A stretch of DNA of 6,246 nt. It comes from Rhodoluna sp. Its GTDB lineage: Bacteria; Actinomycetota; Actinomycetes; Actinomycetales; Microbacteriaceae. Shown here one piece after another: positions 1 through 6,246 of this stretch (position 1 is its first letter; each line of letters starts with the position of its first letter). Below the pieces are notes generated by a model, which saw nothing but the letters and a program-made list of their open reading frames with translations, was not told where the DNA came from and did not search any database. A program made the translations under genes and the position numbers. The stretch covers positions 1-6,246 of the forward strand of contig JAGNYY010000038.1 in NCBI GenBank assembly GCA_017984715.1. The letters run 5' to 3'.

Positions 1-82
1 GGTGCTGTGAGCCGTGGATGATGTCCAAGGCCAACTTTCCCATGCGTCCGGTGGCGCCGACAACGGCTACTTTGATAGTCAT
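1..82 (-). CDS. dapB: 4-hydroxy-tetrahydrodipicolinate reductase (DapB), N-terminal fragment
   Basis: Only the first 27 codons are inside the window; the gene runs off the left edge. The fragment begins MTIKVAVVGATGRMGKLALD. This is the Rossmann-fold start of dihydrodipicolinate reductase: a beta strand (KVAVVG) followed by the glycine-rich nucleotide-binding loop GATGRMG (residues 9-15), whose GRMG ending is typical of DapB. The family reduces 4-hydroxy-tetrahydrodipicolinate with NAD(P)H in the cytosolic lysine/diaminopimelate pathway. The start is an ATG at 82-80, nine bases after the stop codon of the M16 peptidase gene. No convincing Shine-Dalgarno sequence precedes it (the nearby bases read TTTGACCT), so translation may be coupled to the upstream gene. 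The pairing of an M16 peptidase gene with dapB is common in actinobacteria, which supports the call. The catalytic part of the protein is not visible. Confidence 0.88.
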   Translation of the reverse strand, partial: MTIKVAVVGATGRMGKLALDIIHGSQH

Positions 83-91
83 AGGTCAAAC

Positions 92-1426
92 TTACAGAAA
101 CTCGTCAAAGATTTTTTCTTTGAGGTCACCGACGGCAACAATCGAACGCTCGCGACCCGCGATGTCCGCCGCCAAACCTTGGATGTCGGACAGAGTCACA
201 GCCTGGAACAACGCCAGTGAGTCATTCAGGTCAACGAACTCACCGGTAACCACTTCGCTGCTAACCAAGCGACTCATTCGAGCCTGAGTGCTCTCGAACT
301 TTAGAGCGAGTGAACCGGAAATGTTGCCGATCGCGAGATCAAACTCGGCCTGGGTGATGCCTTCGTTTGCGACCTTGTCGAGTTCCTCGATCATGAGTCG
401 AGTCACCTCTTGAGTCTTCTGCGGTGAGCAACCGGCATACAAGCCAAAGAATGCGCCATCGGAGTAGCCCTGGTTGAATGAATAGACCGAATAGGCCAAG
501 CCGCGCTTCTCGCGAATCTCCTGGAAGAGGCGTGAGCTCATTCCCCCACCCAAAACGGTGTTGAGGATGCCCATCGCAAAGCGACGCGGGTCATTTGCAA
601 TCAATCCCTGAACACCAACCAGCACGTTTGCCTGCTGAGTTGGGCGGTTGATGACCTTCAGAGCGGTGCCGCGCTTGATGTCCGACTGAGCCAAAACTCG
701 GCGTGACACGGGAGTTGCCTTGATCGAAAGATCCCAGCCAGCCTCGCCAAGCGCGGTTTCAACCTGCTGAATCAAAGCGTCGTGGTTCACACCGCCGGCG
801 GCAGCAACCACCAAGTCTTGTGGGCGGTAGTTGTTCTTGTAGTACTCCCAGACCGCGTCACGCGTGACGGCCTTAATGGTTTCCGGGGTTCCGCCAATTG
901 GGCGGCCGAGTGCGTGCTCGCCGAGGACGGCCTCGCAAAATGCTTCGTGGGCGACGTCCTCAGGATCGTCTTCGTTCATCGCCAACTCTTCAAGGATGAC
1001 GGTGCGCTCGTTTTCAAACTCGACCGGGTCGATTAGTGACGAGGTCAGCATGTCGGCAATTACATCGACGGCAACAGGCAGTGCGGTGTCCTGAACGCGA
1101 GCGTAGTAACCGGTGTGCTCTTTGCCGGTTGACGCATTGGAAGAGCCGCCGATCTTGTCAAACTCGATGGCGATGTCTAGCGCGGTGCGCTTAGTGGTGC
1201 CCTTGAACAACAGGTGCTCGAGGAAGTGGGTGGAGCCGTGGTGACCATTGGTCTCATCGCGCGAACCTACCGCCACCGAGAAAGAAACCGAAGCGCTCTG
1301 AGCGCTAGGCATAGTCTCGGTTAAAACGCGAACACCGCTCGGAAGGACAGAACGACGAATCGAACTGCCTCCCGAAGCGGTGAACGAGAGCTCGCTCTGG
1401 TCAAGTGGAAATTGGAAATTACTCAC
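92..1426 (-). CDS. pepR: M16 family zinc metallopeptidase (insulinase / processing-peptidase beta type)
   Basis: The product is 444 residues, the usual length for single-unit M16B peptidases. The inverted zinc motif HFLEH is at residues 67-71 (H67 and H71 bind zinc, E70 is the catalytic base). E147 lies 76 residues after H71, as expected for the third zinc ligand, and the conserved E140 precedes it in the segment ERTVILEE. The C-terminal half-domain carries the glycine-rich GGGMSSRLF (293-301) and the KRGLAY segment (307-312), which helps bind substrate in this family. The active site therefore looks complete. There is no signal peptide, so a cytosolic enzyme is likely; its substrate is unknown. 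The start is a GTG at 1426-1424, 28 bases after the pnp stop, with only a weak purine stretch (AGAAAG) upstream. The next in-frame ATG would remove the first strand of the fold. The same position next to pnp holds PepR in mycobacteria, so the symbol is by analogy. Confidence 0.93.
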   Translation of the reverse strand: MSNFQFPLDQSELSFTASGGSSIRRSVLPSGVRVLTETMPSAQSASVSFSVAVGSRDETNGHHGSTHFLEHLLFKGTTKRTALDIAIEFDKIGGSSNASTGKEHTGYYARVQDTALPVAVDVIADMLTSSLIDPVEFENERTVILEELAMNEDDPEDVAHEAFCEAVLGEHALGRPIGGTPETIKAVTRDAVWEYYKNNYRPQDLVVAAAGGVNHDALIQQVETALGEAGWDLSIKATPVSRRVLAQSDIKRGTALKVINRPTQQANVLVGVQGLIANDPRRFAMGILNTVLGGGMSSRLFQEIREKRGLAYSVYSFNQGYSDGAFFGLYAGCSPQKTQEVTRLMIEELDKVANEGITQAEFDLAIGNISGSLALKFESTQARMSRLVSSEVVTGEFVDLNDSLALFQAVTLSDIQGLAADIAGRERSIVAVGDLKEKIFDEFL

Positions 1427-1454
1427 AGTAAAACCAGAACTTTCTATTTAGTTT

Positions 1455-3689
1455 TTACTCTTCGTCAGAGTCTGAGGCTGCAGCAGCACCCTCTTCACCC
1501 TCAACAACTGGAGCAAGCGATAGCTTGCCACGGTCATCGATCTTGGTGATTTCGACCTGAAGCTTCTGGCCAACCTCAAGAACGTCTTCAACGTTCTCAA
1601 CGCGCTTGCCACCTGAGATCTTGCGAAGCTCAGAGATGTGTAGCAGGCCATCCTTGCCTGGAACTAGTGAAACGAAAGCACCGAAGGTAGCTAGCTTCAC
1701 AACGGTTCCGAGGAAACGCTCGCCGATCTCTGGCACGTGTGGGTTAGCGATTGCGTTAACCGCTGCACGTGCTGCCTCTGCAGAAGGACCATCGGTTGCG
1801 CCGATGTAAACGGTGCCGTCATCTTCAATCGAGATGTCTGCTCCGGTGTCTTCCTGAATCTGGTTGATCATCTTGCCCTTAGGGCCAATGACCTCACCGA
1901 TCTTGTCGACAGGAATCTTCACAGCGATAACGCGAGGCGCGGTTGGCGCCATCTCGTCTGGCTCGCTGATTGCAGATGCCATGATGTCGAGGATGTGGTG
2001 ACGAGCCTCGCGAGCCTGGGTTAGAGCACCAGCAAGAACTGAGGCAGGGATGCCGTCAAGCTTGGTGTCTAGCTGAATCGCGGTGATGAAGTCACGGGTA
2101 CCGGCAACCTTGAAGTCCATGTCGCCAAGAGCGTCTTCGGCACCAAGGATGTCGGTGATCGCAGCGTACTGGATCTTGCCATCAACGGTGTCTGAGATCA
2201 GACCCATAGCGATACCGGCTACTGGTGCGCGAAGTGGAACACCTGCGCCTAGTAGTGACAGGGTCGAAGCACAAACAGAACCCATTGAGGTTGAACCGTT
2301 TGAACCTAGAGCCTCTGAAACCTGACGGATTGCGTATGGGAAGTCTTCACGCTTTGGAAGAACTGGAACCAACGCACGCTCTGCAAGAGCACCGTGACCG
2401 ATTTCGCGGCGCTTAGGGGTGCCAACACGACCGACCTCACCAGTTGAGTAAGGAGGGAAGTTGTAGTTGTGCATGTAGCGCTTCGAGGTCACTGGGCTCA
2501 GTGAGTCGATCTGCTGTTCCATCTTCAACATGTTCAGAGTGGTAACACCAAGGATCTGGGTTTCGCCGCGCTGGAAGATTGCAGAACCGTGAACGCGTGG
2601 AAGCGGGTGGGTTTCTGCAGTGATCTGGCGGATGTCCTTCAGGCCACGACCGTCAATGCGGATGCCTTCCTTGAGAACGCGGGTACGCATGATCTTCTTG
2701 GTGACTGACTTGTAGGCAGCTGAGAACTGAGCCATCTGAGCCTCGTCAAGCTTTGACTCAAGGGCTGCCTTGGTCTCTGCCTTCAGTGCGTCGTCAGCAT
2801 CCTGACGCTCAACCTTGTCAGCGATCTGGTAGACCTTGGCAAGCTGTGCGCCTGCTGCAGACTCAACCGCTGCGTAAACCTCGTCGGTGTAAGGCAAGAA
2901 GGTTGGGTAGTCTGCGGTTGGCTTTGCAGCAACTGCAGCTAGGTCGGCCTGAGCCTTGACTAGAGCCTTGATGAATGGCTTTGCAGCCTCAAGCCCCTCA
3001 GAAACCACGTCCTCTGAAGGAGCCTTAGCGCCTGCAGCGATTAGGTCCATTGAATTCTCTGAAGCCTCGGCCTCAACCATCATGATTGCAACGTCTTCGA
3101 CGCCGTTCTCAACGATTACGCGACCAGCAACAACCATGTTGAACACGGCGCGCTCTAGCTGTGAGTGCTTAGGGAACGCAACCCACTGACCGTCGATCAG
3201 TGCAACACGCACACCACCAATTGGGCCAGAGAATGGCAGACCAGCAAGCTGGGTTGACATCGATGCAGCGTTGATCGCTACAACGTCGTATAGCTCGTCA
3301 GGCTCAATAGCCCAAACGGTAACTACGACCTGGATTTCGTTGCGGAGACCGTCAACGAATGAAGGACGTAGTGGACGGTCGATCAAACGGCAGGCAAGAA
3401 TTGCCTCGGTTGATGGGCGACCTTCGCGACGGAAGAAGCTTCCTGGGATGCGGCCTGCCGCATACATGCGCTCTTCAACGTCGATGGTTAGTGGGAAGAA
3501 GTCGAACTGGTCTTTTGGCTGCTTGCTTGCAGTGGTAGCCGAGAACAGCATGGTCTCTTCGTCGATGTAAACAGCTGCGGCACCCTGTGCCTGCTGAGCC
3601 AAACGACCGGTTTCGAAACGGATTACGCGCTTGCCGTATTTTCCGTTGTCGATGATTGCTTCTGTTGCTTTGATTTCTGGACCTTCCAT
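1455..3689 (-). CDS. pnp: Polynucleotide phosphorylase (polyribonucleotide nucleotidyltransferase; guanosine pentaphosphate synthetase homologue)
   Basis: PNPase degrades RNA 3' to 5' with phosphate, releasing nucleoside diphosphates; it can run in reverse to add tails. The 744-residue product has the full domain order. First RNase PH domain: about 10-150, with [20 protein letters not shown] at 85-104. Helical linker: about 240-335. Second RNase PH domain: about 345-575, with QRGETQ, the [12 protein letters not shown] loop (410-421) and the phosphate-binding NGSTS (464-468). KH domain: about 585-650, with GPKG at 602-605. S1 domain: about 655-727. The tail is acidic. D513 and D519 in TDILGAED match the catalytic aspartates of the E. 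coli enzyme (D486, D492). The start chosen is the ATG at 3689-3687, giving MEGPEI, because it has a strong AGGAGG site and matches actinobacterial homologues. The frame stays open another 31 codons to a TTG at 3782, but that segment overlaps the structured leader and does not look like PNPase. It is probably co-transcribed with the M16 gene 28 bases downstream. Confidence 0.98.
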   Translation of the reverse strand: MEGPEIKATEAIIDNGKYGKRVIRFETGRLAQQAQGAAAVYIDEETMLFSATTASKQPKDQFDFFPLTIDVEERMYAAGRIPGSFFRREGRPSTEAILACRLIDRPLRPSFVDGLRNEIQVVVTVWAIEPDELYDVVAINAASMSTQLAGLPFSGPIGGVRVALIDGQWVAFPKHSQLERAVFNMVVAGRVIVENGVEDVAIMMVEAEASENSMDLIAAGAKAPSEDVVSEGLEAAKPFIKALVKAQADLAAVAAKPTADYPTFLPYTDEVYAAVESAAGAQLAKVYQIADKVERQDADDALKAETKAALESKLDEAQMAQFSAAYKSVTKKIMRTRVLKEGIRIDGRGLKDIRQITAETHPLPRVHGSAIFQRGETQILGVTTLNMLKMEQQIDSLSPVTSKRYMHNYNFPPYSTGEVGRVGTPKRREIGHGALAERALVPVLPKREDFPYAIRQVSEALGSNGSTSMGSVCASTLSLLGAGVPLRAPVAGIAMGLISDTVDGKIQYAAITDILGAEDALGDMDFKVAGTRDFITAIQLDTKLDGIPASVLAGALTQAREARHHILDIMASAISEPDEMAPTAPRVIAVKIPVDKIGEVIGPKGKMINQIQEDTGADISIEDDGTVYIGATDGPSAEAARAAVNAIANPHVPEIGERFLGTVVKLATFGAFVSLVPGKDGLLHISELRKISGGKRVENVEDVLEVGQKLQVEITKIDDRGKLSLAPVVEGEEGAAAASDSDEE

Positions 3690-3692
3690 GGT

Positions 3693-3700
3693 CCCTCCTC
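3693..3700 (-). promoter_or_regulatory. Strong ribosome binding site that fixes the pnp start
   Basis: The minus strand reads GAGGAGGG followed by ACC and the ATG of pnp. This is a near-perfect anti-16S match. Its spacing is slightly short, but it is the strongest such site in the window. A second purine stretch (AGAGGAAAAA) lies just upstream. It supports the 744-residue pnp over the open extension to the TTG at 3782. Confidence 0.85.
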
Positions 3701-3712
3701 TTTTTCCTCTGT

Positions 3713-3765
3713 GCACGAACAAGCCAGGGCCAAATGAAATCGGCCTAGAACTGGATGTTTCGTGC
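3713..3765 (-). promoter_or_regulatory. Candidate multi-stem RNA structure in the pnp 5' leader
   Basis: As minus-strand RNA, three nested stems can form. The outer stem is GCACGAA (3765-3759) with TTCGTGC (3719-3713), 7 base pairs. The middle stem is CCAG (3754-3751) with CTGG (3727-3724). The inner stem is GGCC (3745-3742) with GGCC (3731-3728), closing a 10-base loop. A four-by-four internal loop separates the outer and middle stems, and a five-base bulge separates the middle and inner stems. The fold ends about 13 bases before the pnp Shine-Dalgarno sequence, a good place to affect ribosome access or to be a nuclease entry point. The pairing was found by eye, without energy calculation or comparative support, so a chance match is possible. 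Confidence 0.35.
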
Positions 3766-3777
3766 GTGAGCGTTCGC

Positions 3778-3793
3778 GGCAAGTTAACTTGCC
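3778..3793. repeat. Perfect 16-base palindrome upstream of pnp
   Basis: The sequence GGCAAGTTAACTTGCC equals its own reverse complement with no mismatch. It lies about 90 bases upstream of the pnp ATG, just before the multi-stem leader fold. As DNA it would suit a dimeric regulator. As RNA it could form a 6-base-pair hairpin with a UUAA loop. The sequence cannot distinguish these. Confidence 0.5.
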
Positions 3794-3958
3794 CACATTG
3801 GAGGGATGCCCTGGTCTGCAGTAGAAAATCTTGAACCCATCAAGGAGTTATCAAGACCCACAACCGAAGACCAGCAAACCTGCCACGTCGCTCTAGTTCA
3901 AGGCTAACAGACACGGCCGACAAAGGCTAGGAGCTCGATGGTGAACATCCGGTTAAAG

Positions 3959-3990
3959 CAAATCGCCCGGACTATAGCCCGGGCGATTTG
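3959..3990 (-). terminator. Terminator-like or attenuator hairpin downstream of rpsO
   Basis: The arms CAAATCGCCCGG (3959-3970) and CCGGGCGATTTG (3979-3990) are perfectly complementary over 12 base pairs with an 8-base centre. The loop can shrink to TATA with one more G-C pair. It lies 24 bases after the rpsO stop. On the minus strand the stem is followed by CTTTAACC, so the T-tract is short and interrupted. Actinobacterial terminators often lack a good T-tract. It may therefore be a true terminator, a partial attenuator or a 3'-end stabilising hairpin for the rpsO message. Confidence 0.65.
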
Positions 3991-3997
3991 GGAAGAC

Positions 3998-4014
3998 TTT
4001 CGTCGAAGACGAAA
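3998..4014 (-). repeat. Short hairpin abutting the rpsO stop codon
   Basis: In minus-strand RNA TTTCGTC (4014-4008) pairs with GACGAAA (4004-3998) around a 3-base TTC loop, seven pairs in total. It begins at the base directly after the rpsO TAA and sits 7 bases before the stronger GC-rich hairpin. The two could act as tandem 3'-end structures for rpsO or mark a processing site before pnp. The function is inferred. Confidence 0.4.
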
Positions 4015-4284
4015 TTAGCGGCGTAGTCCTAGGCGCTCTAGGAGCTCGCGGTAACGCTTGATGTCAACCTTCTGCAAGTAACCGAGAAGACGACGGCGCT
4101 GACCAACAAGGATAAGTAGGCCACGACGTGAGTGGTGGTCGTGCTTGTGGTCCTTTAGGTGCTCGGTTAGGTCCTTGATTCGCTTGGTTAGAACAGCGAT
4201 CTGAACTTCTGGAGAACCAGTGTCGCCTGGGTGAGTTGCGTACTCGTTGATAATTGCGGTCTTCACTGCTGCATCTAGTGCCAT
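4015..4284 (-). CDS. rpsO: 30S ribosomal protein S15
   Basis: The 89-residue product has the standard S15 length and is recognisable end to end. Family hallmarks are [20 protein letters not shown] (17-36), [19 protein letters not shown] (39-57), the rRNA-contacting helix-turn segment with HDHHSRRGL, and the ending [17 protein letters not shown] (73-89). S15 binds the central domain of 16S rRNA at a three-way junction early in 30S assembly. The ATG at 4284-4282 gives the usual MALDAAVK start, preceded by an AAGGGG ribosome-binding stretch about nine bases away. The gene is separated from the DUF805 gene by 106 bases and from pnp by 325 bases. The gene is intact; its adjacency to pnp is the common bacterial order. 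Confidence 0.99.
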   Translation of the reverse strand: MALDAAVKTAIINEYATHPGDTGSPEVQIAVLTKRIKDLTEHLKDHKHDHHSRRGLLILVGQRRRLLGYLQKVDIKRYRELLERLGLRR

Positions 4285-4390
4285 AGTGGGTTCCCCTTTC
4301 GGTTTCCTAACTGCGCGGCGCTAATGACGGAGTGTCTTAGCTCTCTTTATCCGCGGCCGATACACGGCAACCTGAAGAGTCTAGCCGAAT
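4285..4390 (-). other. rpsO upstream region (likely promoter and leader)
   Basis: These 106 bases separate the DUF805 stop from rpsO and are the natural place for a separate rpsO promoter, since a ribosomal protein gene usually needs higher expression than ribF. I see only a weak candidate: TTGCCG at 4370-4365, then TAAAGA at 4349-4344. The last 20 bases hold CC-GAAA-GG, a possible GNRA-capped mini-hairpin, and GGGGAACCC, which could pair the Shine-Dalgarno G-run with CCC. S15 represses its own translation in several bacteria, but no known S15 leader motif is recognised here. Confidence 0.3.
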
Positions 4391-4930
4391 TTACTCGGAG
4401 GCGCTAGTCTCTGTTTCGGCAGCAGCCGCATACTTGTTGCCCTGGGCTATTGTTTTGCTCGGCATCAGGTTCACCACAAACTGGAAGATGCCGACGCCAA
4501 ACGCGAGCAAAATTGCCGGACCAAACGCCATTGCATACGCGGTAAAGTCGGCTTCGCTGGAATTCTCACTCAATGGAGCAAAGTCACCCAGTGCGAGCCC
4601 TCCGCCAAAAACGAAGGCCACAACCGGCAGCGCCCAGAGGAATAGCCACCAGCCCGAAACTCCCACATCGCGGAATCTTCGGACAGCAAGGCTTAGGTTC
4701 GGCAAAACCAAGGCGATGCCGGTCAATACGTAGAGCGGACCCGCTCCAGCCATTGCCGCGCCACTGAGGTCTGAGCCCGGAAAGATGATGCTGTCGATGG
4801 TGGTGGTAACCATGTTCAGTAGGACTGTGAACAGGTAAAAGTACCAAAACTCGGTGCGAGCAGCGGTGCCCTTGAAATTGGACAAGTTTTTGAGACCCGA
4901 CTTGACCGAATCTGCGAAAGTCATCTTCAT
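4391..4930 (-). CDS. DUF805 family membrane protein
   Basis: The 179-residue product belongs to DUF805, a bacterial inner-membrane family with no assigned biochemical function. The signatures are NFKGTAARTEFWYFYLF (18-34), the conserved SLAVRRFRDVGVSGWW (80-95) and the C-terminal MPSKTIAQGNKY (156-167). Four hydrophobic stretches are visible, at about 28-50, 65-83, 94-114 and 132-155. A short acidic, alanine-rich tail follows. The ATG at 4930-4928 overlaps the ribF stop as ATGA, which points to translational coupling. A second in-frame ATG two codons later (4924-4922) gives MTFADSVKSG, closer to how family members usually begin. It also has a better distance from the GGGG upstream, so it may be the real start. 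The gene sits between ribF and rpsO, which are often direct neighbours. No function can be assigned from this sequence. Confidence 0.9.
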   Translation of the reverse strand: MKMTFADSVKSGLKNLSNFKGTAARTEFWYFYLFTVLLNMVTTTIDSIIFPGSDLSGAAMAGAGPLYVLTGIALVLPNLSLAVRRFRDVGVSGWWLFLWALPVVAFVFGGGLALGDFAPLSENSSEADFTAYAMAFGPAILLAFGVGIFQFVVNLMPSKTIAQGNKYAAAAETETSASE

Positions 4931-5853
4931 AGCCCCAGAATATTCCTGATTTTGTCTAGGTCGCGGTTGATTTCAGCAACCAACGATTCAACTCCATCAA
5001 ATTTCGCTGATGGTCGCACAAAATCGATGTACTCGAGGGTGACGACCTTGTCATAGAGATCGAGATCTTTGCGGTCTAACACGTGAGATTCAACCAACCG
5101 TGGCACAGCTTGAAACGTCTCGTTTATGCCTACAGAGTGCGCCGCAGGATAACGCTGCCCGTCGGCCACGAGCCACCCAGCATAGACGCCATCCAGGGGA
5201 AGGTAACCCTCGGCTTCGCGCGACATGTTTGCGGTTGGAAAACCAATCGTGCGGCCGATTTTGAGGCCGTGCTCCACGACACCGACCGTCGTGTGGACTC
5301 GACCGAGAAGCTCGGCGGCCTTAGCAACATCCCCCAGGTCGAGAAGTTCTCTAATCGCTGAAGTTGAGACTTTCAAACCCGCTTCGTTGGCGCTCGGGAT
5401 GACTCTAACCTCGAACCCCAGCTGCTGGCCAAGTTCGTGCAGAAGCGCAACGTCGCCTGCTCCCCCGGCCCCAAAACGGAAATCCTCGCCAACAATCACT
5501 AATTTCGCTTGAAGACCATTAACCAGGGTCTCCTGCACGAATTCCTGAGCCGACTGCTGTGCTAGAACTTCGTCGAAAGTCAGTGTCAGAAGGGCATCGA
5601 GCCCGGCCTCTGCGACCAGGGCCGCTTTTTGTTGCGGACCGATGAGCGGCCACTTCAAATTACCTGGGTTCAGCAGAGCATCCGGGTGGCGGTCGAAGGT
5701 GACCAAGACACTTTTGAGATTGTGCTCATCGGCGGCCGCTTCTAACGCCGAGATCAAAGCTAGGTGACCCCGGTGAATGCCATCGAACTTGCCGATGGTA
5801 ACGGCGGTGGAACCCAGCTTTCGGGCTTCTTCGAGTGAACTGAATAACAGCAT
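4927..5853 (-). CDS. ribF: Bifunctional riboflavin kinase / FMN adenylyltransferase (FAD synthetase)
   Basis: RibF converts riboflavin to FMN and then FAD in the cytosol using ATP. The 308-residue protein has both modules at normal length. The N-terminal adenylyltransferase domain (about 1-180) has the nucleotidyltransferase motif GKFDGIHRGH (21-30, HxGH type), VTFDRHP (51-57), GEDFRFGAGGAGD (122-134) and the phosphate-contacting STSAIR (163-168). The C-terminal kinase domain (about 185-305) has GRTIGFPTANM (200-210, with the PTAN metal/ATP motif), DGVYAG (221-226) and VESHVLD (254-260), in which E255 matches the catalytic glutamate of actinobacterial FAD synthetases. The usual NPTF segment reads NETF here (244-247). 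The ATG at 5853-5851 overlaps the upstream stop as TAATG, and no clear ribosome binding site is present, so re-initiation from the upstream gene is likely. Its own stop overlaps the DUF805 start. Confidence 0.97.
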   Translation of the reverse strand: MLLFSSLEEARKLGSTAVTIGKFDGIHRGHLALISALEAAADEHNLKSVLVTFDRHPDALLNPGNLKWPLIGPQQKAALVAEAGLDALLTLTFDEVLAQQSAQEFVQETLVNGLQAKLVIVGEDFRFGAGGAGDVALLHELGQQLGFEVRVIPSANEAGLKVSTSAIRELLDLGDVAKAAELLGRVHTTVGVVEHGLKIGRTIGFPTANMSREAEGYLPLDGVYAGWLVADGQRYPAAHSVGINETFQAVPRLVESHVLDRKDLDLYDKVVTLEYIDFVRPSAKFDGVESLVAEINRDLDKIRNILGL

Positions 5854-6242
5854 TAGCTTTGCTTCGACTTACTCAACCAGATCAGGCCAAGAATCGGCAA
5901 AACGAGCGGGACACAGCCATAGGCGATGCCAAAGTATGACCATACAGTTCTAACCTGCTTGCCGTCATACATGAAGAAATCGGGCCAGATGAAGCTGGCC
6001 GCTCCGATAACCAAGACACCGGTCAACTCGATAACCACGGCAACGTATGCGACTTTCCGCCAGGCAGTGGTTGGCTTAGCCAAGGCGATGGTCGCCACGA
6101 TGTAAATGAGCGCGGAGGCAGCCGAAAGCGCATAAGAAAGTGGCGCCTGATCGAACTTCGCAACCAACTCATAGCCGGCGCGGCCGGTGGCAGCCAGAGC
6201 CAAAACCGCGTAGGCGGCGATCAGCAAACGCCCGATACCCAA
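5853..6242 (-). CDS. Conserved four-helix membrane protein of unknown function
   Basis: The product is up to 129 residues as seen and very hydrophobic. Likely membrane segments are about 5-20, 36-55, 63-85 and 103-123, with short polar loops and a basic end (SKSKQS). I recall small membrane proteins of this kind next to ribF in actinobacteria, with similar RLL..AYAVLALAATGR and APLSYALSA stretches, but no function is known to me. The right edge of the window is four bases beyond the proposed start. That start is a TTG (6242-6240) with its ribosome binding site out of view, and the frame is open to the edge, so the true start may lie outside. The stop overlaps the ribF ATG by one base, which implies translational coupling. 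There are no catalytic motifs. A role with riboflavin enzymes is only suggested by position. Confidence 0.75.
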   Translation of the reverse strand: MGIGRLLIAAYAVLALAATGRAGYELVAKFDQAPLSYALSAASALIYIVATIALAKPTTAWRKVAYVAVVIELTGVLVIGAASFIWPDFFMYDGKQVRTVWSYFGIAYGCVPLVLPILGLIWLSKSKQS

Positions 6243-6246
6243 TGAT

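Larger units (their letters stand above)
3690..4014 (-). other. rpsO-pnp intergenic region / pnp leader (325 bases, no gene)
   Basis: This gap follows the rpsO stop and ends at the pnp start. In the direction of transcription it holds a short hairpin touching the rpsO stop (4014-3998), a GC-rich terminator-like hairpin (3990-3959), about 165 bases with no clear feature, a perfect 16-base palindrome (3793-3778), a multi-stem fold (3765-3713) and the pnp ribosome binding site. I see no convincing promoter. The best candidate, TTGATA at 3854-3849 with AAGATT or GATTTT 16-18 bases later, is weak. The layout resembles other bacteria, where pnp expression is set by RNA processing in this interval and PNPase represses itself. 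That function here is inferred from the analogy. Only very short unsupported reading frames are present. Confidence 0.7.

Noticed and set aside
1606..3570. Several plus-strand open frames of 60-100 codons opposite pnp.
   Set aside because: They are antisense shadows of an intact, highly conserved PNPase gene, without ribosome binding sites or recognisable products.
3784..3840. An 18-codon minus-strand upstream frame whose stop lies inside the 16-base palindrome, a possible leader peptide for pnp.
   Set aside because: There is no Shine-Dalgarno sequence before its ATG, and no run of regulatory codons or recognisable peptide. Frames this short are expected by chance.
3826..3854. A possible pnp promoter: TTGATA followed 16-18 bases later by AAGATT or GATTTT.
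   Set aside because: The -35 match is fair but the -10 matches only about half the consensus. An equally weak pair (TTGTCG, 17 bases, TGAACT) lies further upstream, so neither can be chosen.
3806..3907. A 33-codon plus-strand reading frame in the rpsO-pnp gap, starting ATG right after GGAGGG.
   Set aside because: The purine run touches the ATG with about one base of spacing, the product resembles nothing I recognise, and every neighbour is on the other strand. The GGAGGG is likely coincidental.
4344..4370. A possible rpsO promoter: TTGCCG, 15-base spacer, TAAAGA.
   Set aside because: The spacer is short and the -10 lacks the final T. A promoter is expected in this gap, but this one is not convincing.
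4584..4847. An 87-codon minus-strand frame inside the DUF805 gene.
   Set aside because: It is an alternative frame of the DUF805 coding sequence; the DUF805 frame has clear family motifs and this one has none.
5083..5512. Open frames of 66-95 codons on both strands overlapping ribF.
   Set aside because: They lie inside the well-supported ribF frame and read as low-information arginine/serine-rich translations, typical of off-frame reading.

Overview
This is a housekeeping segment of an actinobacterial chromosome. All supported genes lie on the minus strand, so it reads from right to left. The gene order (small membrane protein, ribF, rpsO, pnp, M16 peptidase, dapB), the PNPase N-terminus ([20 protein letters not shown]) and the RibF sequence resemble Microbacteriaceae. 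The base composition looks only moderately GC-rich, roughly mid-50s percent by eye. That suggests one of the lower-GC, small-genome aquatic members of the family. The taxon is inferred from protein style and synteny, not from a marker search.

Layout in direction of transcription. (1) 6242-5853: a four-helix membrane protein of unknown function, possibly continuing past the window edge. (2) 5853-4927: ribF, the bifunctional riboflavin kinase/FAD synthetase, overlapping gene 1 by one base (TAATG). (3) 4930-4391: a DUF805 membrane protein, overlapping ribF by four bases (ATGA). (4) 4284-4015: rpsO (ribosomal protein S15) after a 106-base gap. (5) A 325-base gap at 4014-3690 with two hairpins just after rpsO, a perfect 16-base palindrome, and a multi-stem fold just before the pnp ribosome binding site. 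(6) 3689-1455: pnp (polynucleotide phosphorylase). (7) 1426-92: an M16 zinc peptidase. (8) 82-1: the first 27 codons of dapB, cut by the window edge.

The first three genes overlap and form one tightly coupled unit (flavin cofactor synthesis plus two membrane proteins). rpsO and pnp are the classic translation/RNA-decay pair, and the hairpins between and before them are the obvious places for termination, processing and PNPase autoregulation. pnp, the M16 peptidase and dapB are closely spaced (28 and 9 bases) and probably share a transcript.

I found no mobile element, CRISPR array, tRNA, rRNA, broken gene or sign of horizontal transfer. The most interesting material is non-coding: the rpsO-pnp intergenic region. 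The genes themselves look ordinary and intact, and I see no evidence of a previously undescribed system.
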